Below are positions 1 to 13,000 of a DNA stretch of 64,000 nt, one piece after another (positions within the stretch are counted from its first letter, which is position 1; each line of letters opens with the position of its first letter). Source of the stretch: Callaeas wilsoni (lineage: Eukaryota > Chordata > Aves > Passeriformes > Callaeidae); the NCBI GenBank assembly GCA_013398955.1, contig VWPU01011410.1:1-64000 (forward strand), written 5' to 3'. The notes beneath the pieces are model-generated. The model was not told where the DNA came from and did no database searches. It saw only the letters and a program-made list of their open reading frames with translations. Made by a program: the position numbers and the translations under genes.

Positions 1-131
1 CGCCGCGCCCCGCCCCGGCACGGCACGGCACAGAACACCCCGGCACGGCACATCCCGGCCCCGCCTGTCATCCCTCCCCTCCAGCGGGTGCCACGCCGCT
101 GCTCAGCGCCGCCGCACCCCCTCGAGTCGCT
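1..131. promoter_or_regulatory. CpG-rich edge of a probable CpG-island promoter
   Basis: This stretch is very GC- and CpG-dense, unlike the AT-leaning sequence that follows. It contains a CCCCGCCCC GC-box-like motif and several copies of a CGGCACGGCAC unit. No calpain-like coding sequence is visible on either strand. In mammals CAPN2 is divergent from CAPN8, so this may be the flank of a CAPN2 promoter reading leftward out of the window. That is inference from known synteny, not something the bases show. Confidence 0.4.
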
Positions 132-3100
132 CTGTGTCGGCAGTGGCGGATGGAGAAACTTCCCCTCCTGGTCTCTCCACCTCGCTGCCCCGTGAGGAAG
201 CATCTCTGCCTCGCTGGGCGCCTCATCAGCTTCACACCTGCGCCATCCCTGGCTTCCGTATTGCCACATGCACGCATCAGTTCAAAAAAGTCGATATTTT
301 CCGTGTAAAAACCAGAACTATCCGTATCAATTCTCTACGTTTAGACAAAAAAAAGACAAAGGAAGGGGAAAACCTAATACGGCTCAAATCCCGCTGTGGT
401 ACGTCTGTACCCCGTGTTGTCACCTTGTTACAGCTTTGAACACTGCAGGTAACAGAGATCACTCACAGCTTGATTTGCTGGTGGTCACCACAGCACGTGC
501 TTTGCCACTGCTGGCATGGACCCACCTACACCCCCCGCACAGCCCAAAACACAAACAGTGAGTTCCCCCCGAGCTTCCCGAAACTCACACGCATGGTGTG
601 GGGGAAGAGAGCATCTCAGTTCTGGCAGTGAGTTGCTGCCAAGAATGGCTGAAATGCTGCTGCTGCTGGAACCCTCCGAGGGAGAATTCAAACCATTTGT
701 TTCATATCTTAAGTCTGAATCAGAACATGCTGGTGCCAGGCAGTGTTCCCTGGGCAGCACAAAAGGCTGCGAGCCCTTCGTGCTGCACCCACCACCCACA
801 GTGGCTGCCCAGCTGCCTTGGAAGGACAGGCACCTCTTTTTACACATTGTTTTCCAAGTCCTGGCTGCATGAAACAGTGGTTTGAAGCCATCCTATCTAA
901 CTAAAATGAACATTTTTGCTTGAAAAATGCTTAAAGAACGTTAAATTACTGCCGGTACTGTTTGCTGATATGTGGTGGGAAGTTTTCCCTCATTGCTGGT
1001 ACGCGGCGCTCCAAACCGTTGTGCAGCACTGGCCATTTGCTTGCTAGTTTTGCACTTCCATCATTTACTATTCCTCTTCCTAAGTTCAGCACAGGTCCTA
1101 CTTGCACAGTTCATGGCAAGCCATTGCCATTAAACAGGAAAAAGAGCTAAGCATTGCCCATTCAGTTCCCAGTGTAGCAGAGGAGAACCCCAAAATCTTT
1201 TTGAAGTTAGGTACGAACAGTCTGAGCAGCACCAGCCTGTCTGCGTAGATCATGGCCACACAAGAAAACAGCGCTGGTACCACCTGGTTGTCCAAACCCG
1301 GCAAGGCATGGTCAAACTTTGCCGTGCTTTGAAGATGCCTCCTGTTCTATATGGGCCAGAAGGGCTCTCTTTATTAAGGCAATAATGGTATTTTTAGCAG
1401 CAGGTGGAAATCAATCACGCATGGAGAGTTGGAAGCAGATCCAATAATGTTACGTGCTGTGAGCTGTGTGCACTCAATTGAGGGTGTGCCTTTAGTCAAG
1501 GTCTCCAGCCTGGCTGTGCTGAAACTTGAACAGGACACAGACTGGCACTGGAGGTTGGTTTTGCTCAGCTGTTTAGATATGTTAAGCACTGCTGAGTTAT
1601 CTCACAGGCAAGGGCATCTCCTGGACCAGGAGACTACAGCACCTCACCACCTGGGAGTTTAACTCCCAGTGGATTGTGTTGCATCCTACTGTGATGCATC
1701 TGGGAGCTGTAGAGCTGCTCAAAAGGCGTGTCTTTGGCTCCACGCAGTGGTTTGAATCTGTACAGCTGCCACAGGTCAGACTTGTCTGGTTTTACAAGAG
1801 TCAGGGTAAAAGGAAACCAGAGTCAGTTTAAAGCAATGGTTTTCACTGGCCCACAAAACCAGTTTTGGTTTGTGAACTCCTCTAGCTATTTTCCAGCAGA
1901 TGCAGAAGTTTAAGCTGGGTTGAAAATTCGTCATATAATTAGTTTGCTTTTCTCAGCCATCTCCCCTGGGCCCCATAGATGATACTCCCTGACCACTCCA
2001 AGGTGTGCTGGCAGCTGACAGCCTCTGCTGGACAATGATCAAGACCAAATGTGTGCAAGAATCTTATGTGGCTGCTCTGTCCAGTCAGAGCTACCAGAGT
2101 TTTCTTAGAGTCTCTGTGGTGCAAGGAGGGTTGAGACTGAGCCAAACAGAAAAGGAGAGGAACAGAAGGAAATAAAGCTAGAAAGAAATTGAACCAGCAA
2201 TGGTTCAATTGGGAGAGGTACCTGGGGCAATGCAGGGAAGATGTATATTTGCCACCCAGGCTTGTTAAACTGGTCCCAAACTTATAGGAACCGTACTGTT
2301 GCAGGTGGTTTAATGACAGACAAGAATATATTGGTGTAAGACAGAATTTCTTGTATGGGAAGTTGGCTGTCCCTGCAGCCATCTGACTGCCCACAAAGTC
2401 CTCCGCAGCCAGGTAAGTAGACAACTCAACTACTTCCACTTCCAGCCCAGCAGCAGATGTGGATGGGAGCCCACAGTTTGGGGCAAGGAAGTTCTTTTGA
2501 GCACTACATGAGCCAGTTCCTTCATTTTCTACACACTCACACTATATGCCTATTTTCTTTAAAGAAAGAGGTGATTTCCATTTGACTGTGAGACCAGTGT
2601 AATGCTGTTAGGCAAAAGTAGCAGTTCCACAAATATTTACCCACTTGTGTCTCCCTAAAACCAGGCAACTTCAGAAGGAAAAAGAAATCTGACTTCTTCT
2701 TAATCTCCCTGCACACCTGCAACTCTTCAAAGAAGTCACCAACTCTCACGTTTTGCAAGTGAGTGGTTCCAGCTGTTGCTGCAGCAGCTCATTCCGGTTC
2801 CTGATAAAGAGCATCCAGCTGTCATTCACAGCATGGAGTTTCAGGAAGGATGAGCTTGTTTTTTCCTATGCCCATACTCAGCAATGGTGAGTAACTCAGA
2901 ACTGCTTTGCCTTGCACCATCCTTCCTTCCTCTTGCTTCTCTGCCTTTCCACTATACACAGATACTGAGGAACAACGGGGAACAAATGGCCAACAGCTCA
3001 GGAAGGGGGGAATGGGCCCATGCCCCTGCTGGGCTTCTGTTCTTCCCAGGAACTGCCTGTCCTCATTAGAATGAGGGTGGTTTCCCAGAGGAAAAGGCTT

Positions 3101-4420
3101 GCAGTAGCGATGTTTCATGAGGAAGGGAATTGCTTTCCTGTCTGAGGCTGGGATCTGGAGAGGTACTGAGCTTTCCTCAGCATCACAAAGTGGCTGCAGC
3201 CCTGGCCAGTTCAGTGTGAGGTGTCAGAAAGACCTGGGTGATCCTGCAAAATCCAGCTATCCTTTCCAGCTTCCTTCCCAGTGCTGAACCATCATTCTGG
3301 ATCAGCCCAACTTGTGTTGTGGGGCTTCACACCTGGGGTGCAGGCATTACCTCTGCAGGATATCATCTTCCTCCTCATCAGGCACCAACAATTTTCTGAC
3401 TTTTATAAAACAACCAAGCAGGCTGAGAGCTAATTTCAGATGTGTTTCCCAATAGGGAACATGCCAGGCTGCAGCTCATAGCAACCCTTCCCTCCCCAAA
3501 CGCTCGGATAAAATATTGCAACCTCTAAAACGATAATCTTAGAGACAAACATTTAGGAACTTTCATAGCTCCCAATGGTCTTCCTATTGATAGTCGCTCA
3601 GTTTTCACAGCAATAGGGTGGGTAGGAACCCATACATCTAGAACAGGAGAAGGCAAGCTCTCAGAATGGAACTGATCTGTTTTTCATGCTGCAGGGTCTA
3701 CAGTAAAGCATAGCAGATTTAATCCTCATTTGCCAAGTGCTGCAGTACAGGAGAGCCCTCTCATTTCTCTCTAATGTGCTGTATCAGAAATGTACCTGGA
3801 ACTGCTGGGTAATTGGCAGTTATTTTCTTCTAAAGGTTCCCTCATATATGGAACAGTCCTGACTGCATGGATTATTCAGTCTCTTCTTTGAAACCCAGGT
3901 GATGCATTTTCCTGGTTTAATTGGTTCTTCCCTATTCCCCTCATCCTCTTGCTATCATCAAGAAAGGGAGAGAGGGAAAGAAAAGCAGGAAGCGGCAGGC
4001 AAAAATATGCAAATCCCAGAAGCAACAAAAGTCAGGATAATTGTTATGACTATTAACCCTAGAGGTTAGTGCCACTTCAGCAGTTTTTGAGTCATGGAGA
4101 GCCTGAAAACTTTTCCTCCTATGATACCACTGTCAGCTGTTGCTGTAGTCAACTACACAGTCGTCATCATCATCATCTCCTTTATATCCTCTAGATGGTG
4201 CTCGTGTATCATATTCTACACAAAATAAATCCTGCTACTGCTAATCAAGCTTGGAAAATGGATTTGAAGTGCTGTGCTATGGATCACTAGAATCAAATAG
4301 TTGTGGTAGACACACTGGGTGGTTACCTGGTCCAAGCCTCCCCCAGAGAAAAGGGCTGTCCTCAGCCTCTTTCCAAACGTGCAAACTGAAATTTATTATT
4401 AAAATCTGATTGTATTTAAT
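132..4420. other. Upstream intergenic region, no gene recognised
   Basis: I see no exon with recognisable protein similarity on either strand. Short open frames are scattered through it; the longest, 166 codons on the minus strand at 1939-2439, shows no domain I know. A short CAT/ATC triplet run lies near 4163-4177. Regulatory elements could exist but cannot be identified by eye. Confidence 0.6.
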
Positions 4421-4855
4421 AGAATTATAGAATAGTTTGTGTTGGAAGGGACCTTAAATGTCATCGTTTTCCAACTCACCTACCACGGGCAGGGGCACCT
4501 TGCACTAGAAGAGGCTGCCCAAAGGCCCATCCAGCCCGTCCTTGAACATTTCCAGGGATGGGACATCCACATCCTCTCTGGAAAACCTGTGCCAGAGCCT
4601 CACCATCCTTATAGTGAAGAATTTCTACCTAATGTTTCATCTAAACCTCCCCTCTGTCAGTCTGAAGATACATTCCCACTTGTCTTATCACCACAAGCCC
4701 TGCAAAAATTCCCTCACCAGCTTTCTGGTAGCCTCCTTAGGAACTGGAAGGTGCTCTAAGGTCTTCCTGGAGCCTTTTCTTCTCCAGACTGAACAAGCCC
4801 GGTTTTCTCAGCCTGTCTCCACAGGGGAGGTGCTCCTACCTTTTGTCTGTCTTTG
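4421..4855 (-). mobile_element. CR1 LINE, 5'-truncated 3' end
   Basis: Read on the + strand this begins AGAATTATAGAATAGTTTG and continues with GTTGGAAGGGACCTTAAA, TTCCAGGGATGGGACATCC and TTCTTCTCCAGACTGAACAA. These are hallmarks of the reverse complement of the avian CR1 3' region, so the element lies on the minus strand. The match fades after about 4855, as expected for a copy 5'-truncated at insertion. Many substitutions suggest an old copy. It is non-coding; short open frames across it are not genes. Confidence 0.9.
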
Positions 4856-6540
4856 TTACACTGTGGTGATGCACAAGGATTCATCCCTGCTGTGCCCGCT
4901 CACGTCTAGTGGCAACTGAAGTCACAGAGTACACAGCATATCAAGTGTATGTCTGAAAAAGTACATGGAAAACAAAATATTCAAATTGTTCAAAATGACC
5001 TTTTCCTGTTGCTGGAGCACCATGCTTTTCTGTGAAAAACGTTGCCAAACTGGCAGCTTACAGCAATCCCAGCAAACTGGGAGCATTCCTCTGGACCACA
5101 GGAAGAGAGGAGATTTCAGCATGAGGCACTGGTGTAGGGTGGGAAAGAGAGCAGTATTCTGCCTTATGAGCAAATAAAGTGCGTACCCCGAGTGGGTCTA
5201 TTTGACAGGAAAACAAATCCGCCCTGGAAAGAGAAAACCCTCCCCTCAACCCTTCATTATTCCACTCCTTGCTCTGGTTCAGTACACAGACACGCCTGGA
5301 AGTACTGAAATGCAACAGGGATAAAATGCTGGCCATTCTTTTCCTTTACTCAATTTCAACAGTATTAGTTTAATTTTGGGGTAACTGATACATTAATTAC
5401 CTCAGCCCTGCCTTCACTATCTGGAACTGACCAAGTCATTTTGTTTCCTCCTTTGCATTCACTCTCTTCAAATATTTGCAGACAAGCAACCAGACTAGCC
5501 TCTGTTTGGATTCCTTATCTCACCAGGTTTCAGTCCTTAAAAGTTCTCTCTTCCCTTCCCCACACCTTCTTTCTAAATTTACCTAGAGGTAGTCATCAAA
5601 CATGCTCCTCGGCAAACAAAATTACTGTTTAGCCAGCTTTCAGCTGGACACACAGTGGCTTTGCTGGGGAATCCCAGCCATCATACAGGATGACAGCAGA
5701 GAGCAGCTGTGCTCCATGGAAAATATTTCCTCCTTCAGTTTTTGAACCTACAGACATCTGCAAGCACTTTGCCAGGGAGGTGTGCACTCCTGTGTCAGTA
5801 CAAAATGGGGTTGCTAGGGTAGAAATGGAGTTTTTCTCCTACAAGAACAGGAACCACTATTTCCTAAGGTCTATAAAGCCTTTTGCACCCAAGGCTTTCT
5901 TTGTTTTCTGCCTGTAAACATTTTATATGCAGGAAACACCACCAGAAGACTGTAAATATGATGGGTAGCCTCCCACTAGCTAAGACCCTGTTTTTATAGA
6001 TGGGGACATTTTAGTGACTTCTGCCCAAGGTGACACTGGAGAGGGGTAGCAGGGCTTGCTAGCTTCCCTCCTGTCTGGTGAAACAATTTCCCATTTTTGG
6101 CCTAGGTCATGCTCCTGTGTTGTATCCTTGCCCTCTGCAAGTGGCCAGCTTTAGCTCTGTTAAGTTCATACCTCTTGCTGCTAATAAATTAAAACTTCAT
6201 ACTGCTTTGAGAGTACCAAAGAGGTGGGTCTTTTTAAAAAAACTTGTCATTTAAGCCAGAAGTGTGTTCAACTTTTCCCTAGCTTTAAAATTCCATGGCA
6301 TCTCCATAGCCATGTAAGCTGTAGTAATAGATATCCAGCTCCAGGTTTTGTGGCTGCACAACCCTCCAAAAGCATAGAGTCTGATCTCAGAAGGAGGAAA
6401 GGAGTTTTAAACCATCTCCACCTGGATTTTTAAAGGACTGATCCTCAAACCCAACTTTCAGCACATGGAGCGCACAAAATCACTTTCCATGTGTGAACAG
6501 ATGTGTCTGCAAAAACTTCTCCTTGGATTCTTGCTGAAAG
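4856..6540. other. Intergenic region between CR1 and CAPN8, no gene recognised
   Basis: No exon-like segment with recognisable similarity is seen. The distal CAPN8 promoter or untranslated leader exons could lie here, but nothing in the bases identifies them. Confidence 0.5.
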
Positions 6541-6804
6541 AGTATTTTAAAAAGGGACAGCAAACAAAGCAAATACCCTGGGAGTCGCAGCAGGCAGTGC
6601 CCTAACCCCAGCCGTGATGGCTGTGGCTCCCGCCCGTCTCCCCGGTACATGTTTGCACTCCTGGTGCCTCCTCCCTCCAGGGCTGCTGGAGCACTCAGGG
6701 CAGTCCTTGGCTCCACCCGAGCCTGCTGCCTGCCCATACTCACCCCTTCTCTTTGCCCAGCAGGCAAAGGCAGAGCTGCAGCACACACCGGCAGGGTGGG
6801 CAGC
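6541..6804 (+). promoter_or_regulatory. CAPN8: CAPN8 5' flank and probable 5' UTR
   Basis: This is the sequence directly before the CAPN8 start codon. A weak TATA-like run, TATTTTAAAA, lies near 6543-6552 and the composition becomes GC-richer toward the ATG. The transcription start cannot be placed by eye, and a spliced untranslated exon further upstream is possible. An ATG at 6649 is in frame with the CAPN8 start with no intervening stop, but its context is poor. Confidence 0.35.
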
Positions 6805-7041
6805 ATGTCCAGGGTCACGGCGAGACTTTGCCAAGAGCGAGCGGCAGCGGACGGGCTCGGATCCAACAGGAACGCCGTCAAGTATTTGAAGCAGGACTAC
6901 GAAGCCCTGAAGCAGCAGTGCCTGCAGACTGGCACGCTGTTCAAGGATGAAGAGTTCCCAGCCTGTCCTTCTGCTCTGGGCTACCGCGACCTGGGACCAT
7001 ACTCCTTCAAAACTCAGGGGATAGTCTGGAAGCGCCCCACG
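6805..7041 (+). CDS. CAPN8: CAPN8 exon 1 (residues 1-79)
   Basis: It starts at ATG 6805, which has A at -3 and gives the family's usual N-terminal length, with [12 protein letters not shown] following as in CAPN2 and CAPN8. It encodes the anchor helix and the start of PC1, including [18 protein letters not shown]. It ends after IVWKRPT at donor GTAAGAG in phase 0. Confidence 0.95.
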
Positions 7042-10000
7042 GTAAGAGTGCTCTGTAACTGCCTATTTCGCTGGGTTCCAATCTAACCCAGGCCCAGCTG
7101 AACATCCAGGTTAAATCAGTGGTGAGCCTGAATATCCACTGTTCCTGTATGTCTTTTTTCTTAATTCTATCTTGCTTTACTTCCACGGCAGAAGCAAGGT
7201 TGGAAAGGGAGGTGGGAAAAGAAATCATCATCTTCTAAGCCCCTTATAAAGCAGGGAATCCTATAACTGCTTCATGGGAAGCTGCTTTCTTCCTATCCAT
7301 TCCAGCTCCAGAGAGCTACAAGTCCGGGGTGCAATCCAGAGATGGATGCAAAAGCCCCACATATATCCAGCCAGAGCATGGGCCATGCCAGGAGCCATTG
7401 ACTATCAATTGTAACAGCACCCACACGAAGGTCTTGCCACTGTGCCCCTCAGGAAGTCAGGCTAATACCTAAATAAAATCCTCTGCCTCACTTCAGGCTG
7501 CCTGTAACAGTTAAACAGCAACTTACTGGAAATGCTATTACCTAAATACGTATATCCTAGAAATGGCCTCTGATTCTAAGAAAGTAATTTTCATCAGCAC
7601 AGATTAGATGATGATTTTTTTTTTTTAAAGTCACAAAATCAGCGCTTCAGAGATTTTTCTGCACTCTCATTTTTCAGTCATTTATTTCTGTCCCCACTTA
7701 CTTCTCCTTTATCATTTTGCAACATCAAGAAATATTAAAAAGAATGGGGACCTCCCTCCCTCTCCCCCTCAAATTACTTACCTTCCTCTAATGGAGGAAA
7801 GGAGAATGAGAACAGAAAATTTCAAGGCTTTGGGCTTTATTATTTTTTTCACCTGAAATGTGAGAAACAGAAACTTGCAGGTTTAGTAACTCTAGGTTTA
7901 ATAACCCTGGCAACCCCATTTATCCATCAGCACCTCACTCTGGCACCTGGATGTTACCTCAACAAATACCATGGATATATGTCTTGGCTTTGCCTATCGT
8001 TGAAGAAGATCAGCCTTAGAAAACTCATTAAACTAAATTTGGGTTTCTCATACAAGAACAATGTTAAGCCTGCTGCAGGCATAGACACGGCCACAAGCAC
8101 AGCAGGGTGAGGAATAACTGAGGGTTAAGTGTCCCAGCCCCTGTGGCACCCCTGAGGGGAAACTCAGCTGTGTGAAAAGTGCATGTGGCACTTGGGAGTG
8201 GCTCAGGAAGGGCACGTATCTGGGTGAGTAATAAGTCATATGCAGCTCACTGACACCAGGTGCACCACTTTGGAGGGAGAAAACGACACAAAAACCTTCT
8301 TCTGTGTGGTGAGTAACCTACTGCTGGACCCCTCTCCACTGGGCAGAAGCAAAAGGATGTAGCTGAGATGATGCCTGTTGGAGAGAAGATTCACAAACTG
8401 GCTCTTCATCATACACAGAAAGTCCTGGGTTGTCTCTGTCTCTCCACAGGATGCTCAGAGCTGACAACTGCTGCTCTCGAGGAGAGCCAGTGACTGCCTA
8501 AACTGTCCTCAACCCTGCTTGCCAAATTAGGCTTCCTATAAACTGCTTCTTGCTGCCATCCAGAAGCTCATGGAAAATTCTCAGAAAAACAGAAAAGGCT
8601 TTTGTCTCTAGAGAGACAATAATAACTTCCTAATATAGGCCATGAGTTGTTGGAGAGCTCGGAGTTGGGACAGGAGTGACAGTCAGTGCCATAACCTACT
8701 TGGCTGGCCTCAAAGGGCCAGGAAGAAGGGGAGGTTGTTGCTAATAAAAGCATTTGTGTGGTTGGCCTCCCAGGGTGGGGGAACATCCTCCACACTGTTG
8801 GCACTGGAAACTCAGCACAGTTCCAGTGGCACAGGCAGCAGCCACAGTCACAAACTCATTTGTGCTGCTTGAACCAAAATCTCAGCAAGATAAAGTAAGA
8901 AGTAAATGCTAAGATGGATTTTCACCTCTGTCTTCACAGTAGCAGAAATTTTCAGTAGTATCACTGACAGTGCCTAGTAGCAAAGGGCATCAGGATTTGC
9001 CTGAAAAAAAGATACATGCAGCCCTCAATTTAATAAAGAAATTTTGTGCTGGGGCCATGTTAATCAGACAGAGGAGAAAGGATATATTTTTAAAGAAATG
9101 TTCAAAGTGTTTAACAGTTTTTGAATATTGAAACAAGGAACAAGAAAAGGAACTTTTCAGACCAGAAAGCGTGATGCAAACTTTGAAATTGTGTCTTTGC
9201 AGGAGTTATGTGCCAACCCTCAGTTTATAATTGGAGGAGCTACTCGCACAGATGTCTGCCAAGGAGAACTGGGTATGTACAGTGCTTCTGAATTTTGTTT
9301 TGGAAAAAGGAAAAGAAATGAAGTTTCATTTAAAACCTCCTGATACATGGACCATTATATTGGCTATCTCCCAGACATAGTATAGAGGGACAGATACCCA
9401 AGAAGAGGACTCACATACCAGCACTGCTGCCTGAGACAGGGTATATGTGGGCTTGTAAGAGCTATGTCAAAACTGGAAGACACCAAACTGTCTCCTGGAG
9501 GAAGGAAGTAATTATGTGGAACAGAAAACTGGTTTGCTTTTGACCTCTTAAGACAGAGGTGGATGCCAACCTAATCATGGGAGCACTTGCCCTGAGGCAA
9601 GAGAGTGGGATTCGTGCCCATGCCAGCAAGAGCGACTCCAAAGACTCAGGGGACAAGGGATGCTAGGGAAGTTTTCTGCTGTAGCCTAGTCCTTAGGGAT
9701 TTTTATTTGGGAGGCAGAGCAAGTTCCAGCCTCATTTTCACACAAAACAAACACACAACAACCGAGGAACAGAGCAGGAACTGGTTTAGTAGAGAGGCTG
9801 GGTCTATGATGTGCCATTTTGTGTCAAGCAGGACAGTTCAAGTATGAGTTAGAAACAAGGACCATATCAGAAAAAGATGAACAGAGAATGTAAACTTTGT
9901 AATACCATCCACAGCAAATAAATTATTCCAAGCCCTTCATGCTGAACGCTCCTTTCTGCTTGAACAGCATTCATGTAGAGCTGTGAGCAGGGACAGGAGC

Positions 10001-13000
10001 AACCAGTAACCAGCCACAGAGGCAAAAAGGGCAGTGCTGCTCAGCTCCCCAAATCAGGGCCTGATGACAGAAGGTATCTCTCAGGCAGCACTCATCGTCT
10101 CCCAGACATCCATCATAAAAAAACCTTCCTTCCCATGTTTCTGCAGTGCTTGCCTTTGGCTAAACAGAGCTGCTGTGGAAGCGGCCAGAAGGGAGCTGTA
10201 AGGGGACTTTATTCCCCCTCGCAGTAGCTGCTGCAGCAGCTGCCTTCCCTGCCTGCCTCGCCGATAAGATCCAGCTGCAGAGGACAGCAGCAGCAAACCC
10301 TCGACTGCATAGAGAGGCGAGAACGCTGAAACTCTTGTAATGAGAATTTGATAGATTAGACACAGAGAAATCAGCCTTTCTCCCTCCTGTGCTGCTAACT
10401 GCAGTACTCCTGACCTCACTGGTCTTCCAGCACATCCATTGTGCAAATGAGATTGAAACCATTTCTGCAAGTCGTTGGCGATAAATAACACCAGTGCTGC
10501 TCTTGTAAACACAGCACTATTAAAGCAATTGCTAAAAAATTCCCTGGTGTGTGGGCTTGCACTCCAAATGCTAAAAATAAGATGCCCAATCATATACTTG
10601 CTCTAGGATATTTATTTGGTGGATGCTGGAACAGAGTACGGGGAAATCACTTACTGTATTTCAGGAGAATGGCTCAAATAAGTAGTAAAAGTGACACTTC
10701 TTGTCACCTCGTATTTGGAAAGTTTCTATAATGGCATAAAAAAAAAATTGAGAACATACACCTGAAGTAAAACCTCATTTTCCCTGACAGTTTACAAGCT
10801 ATAGGACTGAAAAATATTATCTGTTTTTAAACTAGAAGAGGCTAGTGCATTATTTGTGTTTAGCCTAGAAACTGAATACAAATACCCTGAGCCTTTTTCT
10901 GTTTCTGTCAGCTGCTGAAGGTGTCTGTAGAGTCCCAGTCCCTTGTGCTAAATGGGCTTTCATTAGAGATCAGTGCCAAAATCCATCACATAGTGGTAAC
11001 AACACAACTGGACCCCAAAACCTCCTGTGAATCTGGGGATGATGCCTTGCTCTGGGTTTTCCCAAGACAGCTTTTGGTGGGCAGTAATCCAAAGGCTGGT
11101 CCTGAAAACTATCCCAAACCTAGAAGAAAAGCCCCAAAATCTGATTCTGCTTTTATTAGGAGCTTGATTTTCTTTCTCTCTCTCTCGCTCTCGCTCTCTC
11201 TCACATACACACAGACAAAAAAAAAGAAGAAAAAGAGAAAATAATGAAAGATAATCCAATTTGTTTCTGCAAGGTTGCTTAAAATTGCTTCTACACACAC
11301 TGACCCTTCACAAAAATAAACTGCAGGCATGGGACTTCCCTTCTAGCCTTCAGGTATTTGCTTTACATCTTGGAGGCATACTAAGCCTTTTTGGTATTTG
11401 ATCCAATACTTTGAATATCAAAGCCCTTGTTACTAAAACCCTCATGTAAAACACTTCTATTGAAACAGACCCTGATTACATATTTACATAAGCCACGTAT
11501 GTGACTGGCTTACTCGTCCTTTAGGGAAATAGAGCCTATTTTTAATAATATTCTCTGACATGCTTCTTTTCTTTTAAAAATAACACTGCAGGCCTGGGTT
11601 TATATGAACAAAAAGAACAAGAAAACCCAGAGTTAGTCTCACTCCATTAAACTTATTTCCTTGACAACAGCGTAAGCTAGATGAATATCAACTTGGGAAG
11701 TTTGATGGGGACTTGAAAGACTTGAAATGTTTTAAATGTTCTTTGAACCATATCTTTTTGATAGCCTAGTAACAACTTGAAATGTAGTCACATAGTCTTA
11801 GTTATTAAAGGTGACTTATGAAGTTTTCTTGCCGCTATCTGAATAAGTTAACCCGAGGACTGTTTGCAGAAGTTCTTAAGAAGTAAGTGGCATAAATTTA
11901 ATTTAAATAATATAAAATGTACTGAAACCCCCTCCATTTAATATTAGCTTTCCAGAGCCACACTATTTATATTCATGAGTTGCCTTTTGTTCTGAACGCC
12001 CAGAGGCCACTCCAGGCACGGCAGCTCCCTGGGTCTGGGCTGGCAGCTGGAGGAGTTCCCTGAAGCCAAGGCAAATGCACCAGTTCACAGGAGCCCACCC
12101 CACGTGTGCTTTGTGCATGCCTTGTCCTACAGGCACATCTGGGGAGATTGCAGGTGTCCTGGAGAACAAACCAAAGCCTGACGGCTCTGAGATAGATCTG
12201 ATACCTGTTGAGGGAGCCTTTGAAGTGGCTGTAGGTGGGAGAGAGCTTATAAGTACTGGGTTTGTTCACTTATTTTGCTGTAGACATTAATACATGGTCT
12301 TTTTGACATTCAATCCCATGGGCTCAGGGATATTGGAGATCCTGGTTCTAGCAAATATATCCCATTGATGTCAAAAATACATTCACTAACAACTCCGAGA
12401 CCTCAAGGAGAAAAAAGCCTGTTCCTTTGCTGGATTCTCCTTTGCCTTTCTGTACACAGCTGCAGAACAAAATTAATTTCCATAGAAAACCTCAGAAAGT
12501 CTTTAGAAATCTCAAAGCAGAGGCAACCTGCGCTGCCATAAATTATAAGCTAGTGGGTCAGTGCTTTGTAGTTGCCTGGTGTGATGCCCCTGGTACCACA
12601 AGCTCTAAATAAAGGCTTCCAGCAGACACTAAAGCTGAGAGTCAGAGCCACTTGGCAATCCAGGAAGCCACAGCATTGTGTTTGGATCCTTTCTGAACAC
12701 CAGGCATTGCTGAAACAGCAACAAGCCAGAGCAGAGTCAGGACAGGAATGCCTCTGTGCTGTCCAGTTGCATCCTGGAACCAGGCACTTGGACTTTTGGC
12801 TGAAACTCACCATCTCTAGGTCAAAGGAGAGTTTAGATGCTCTGTGTCTAGACACTTTGATGGTAGCTAAACAGAAACTGAGCACAGCTCTGGAGCAACT
12901 GAAACTAATCAAATTTCTCATTTATTTTATGGCCTCTGCAAGTGGAGCATGCTTGGGTAAACATCATCAATACAGAGGAGTCGCTGAGCTGCCAGGTCAC

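Noticed and set aside
1939..2439. 166-codon minus-strand open frame
   Set aside because: Composition and content show no domain, there is no exon-like framing, and it lies in non-coding flank; treated as chance.
4439..4759. 106-codon + strand open frame
   Set aside because: It is the reverse complement of a CR1 3' end, so not a gene.
10081..10593. 170-codon minus-strand open frame inside CAPN8 intron 2
   Set aside because: No recognisable similarity, and an overlapping open frame in another phase suggests chance.
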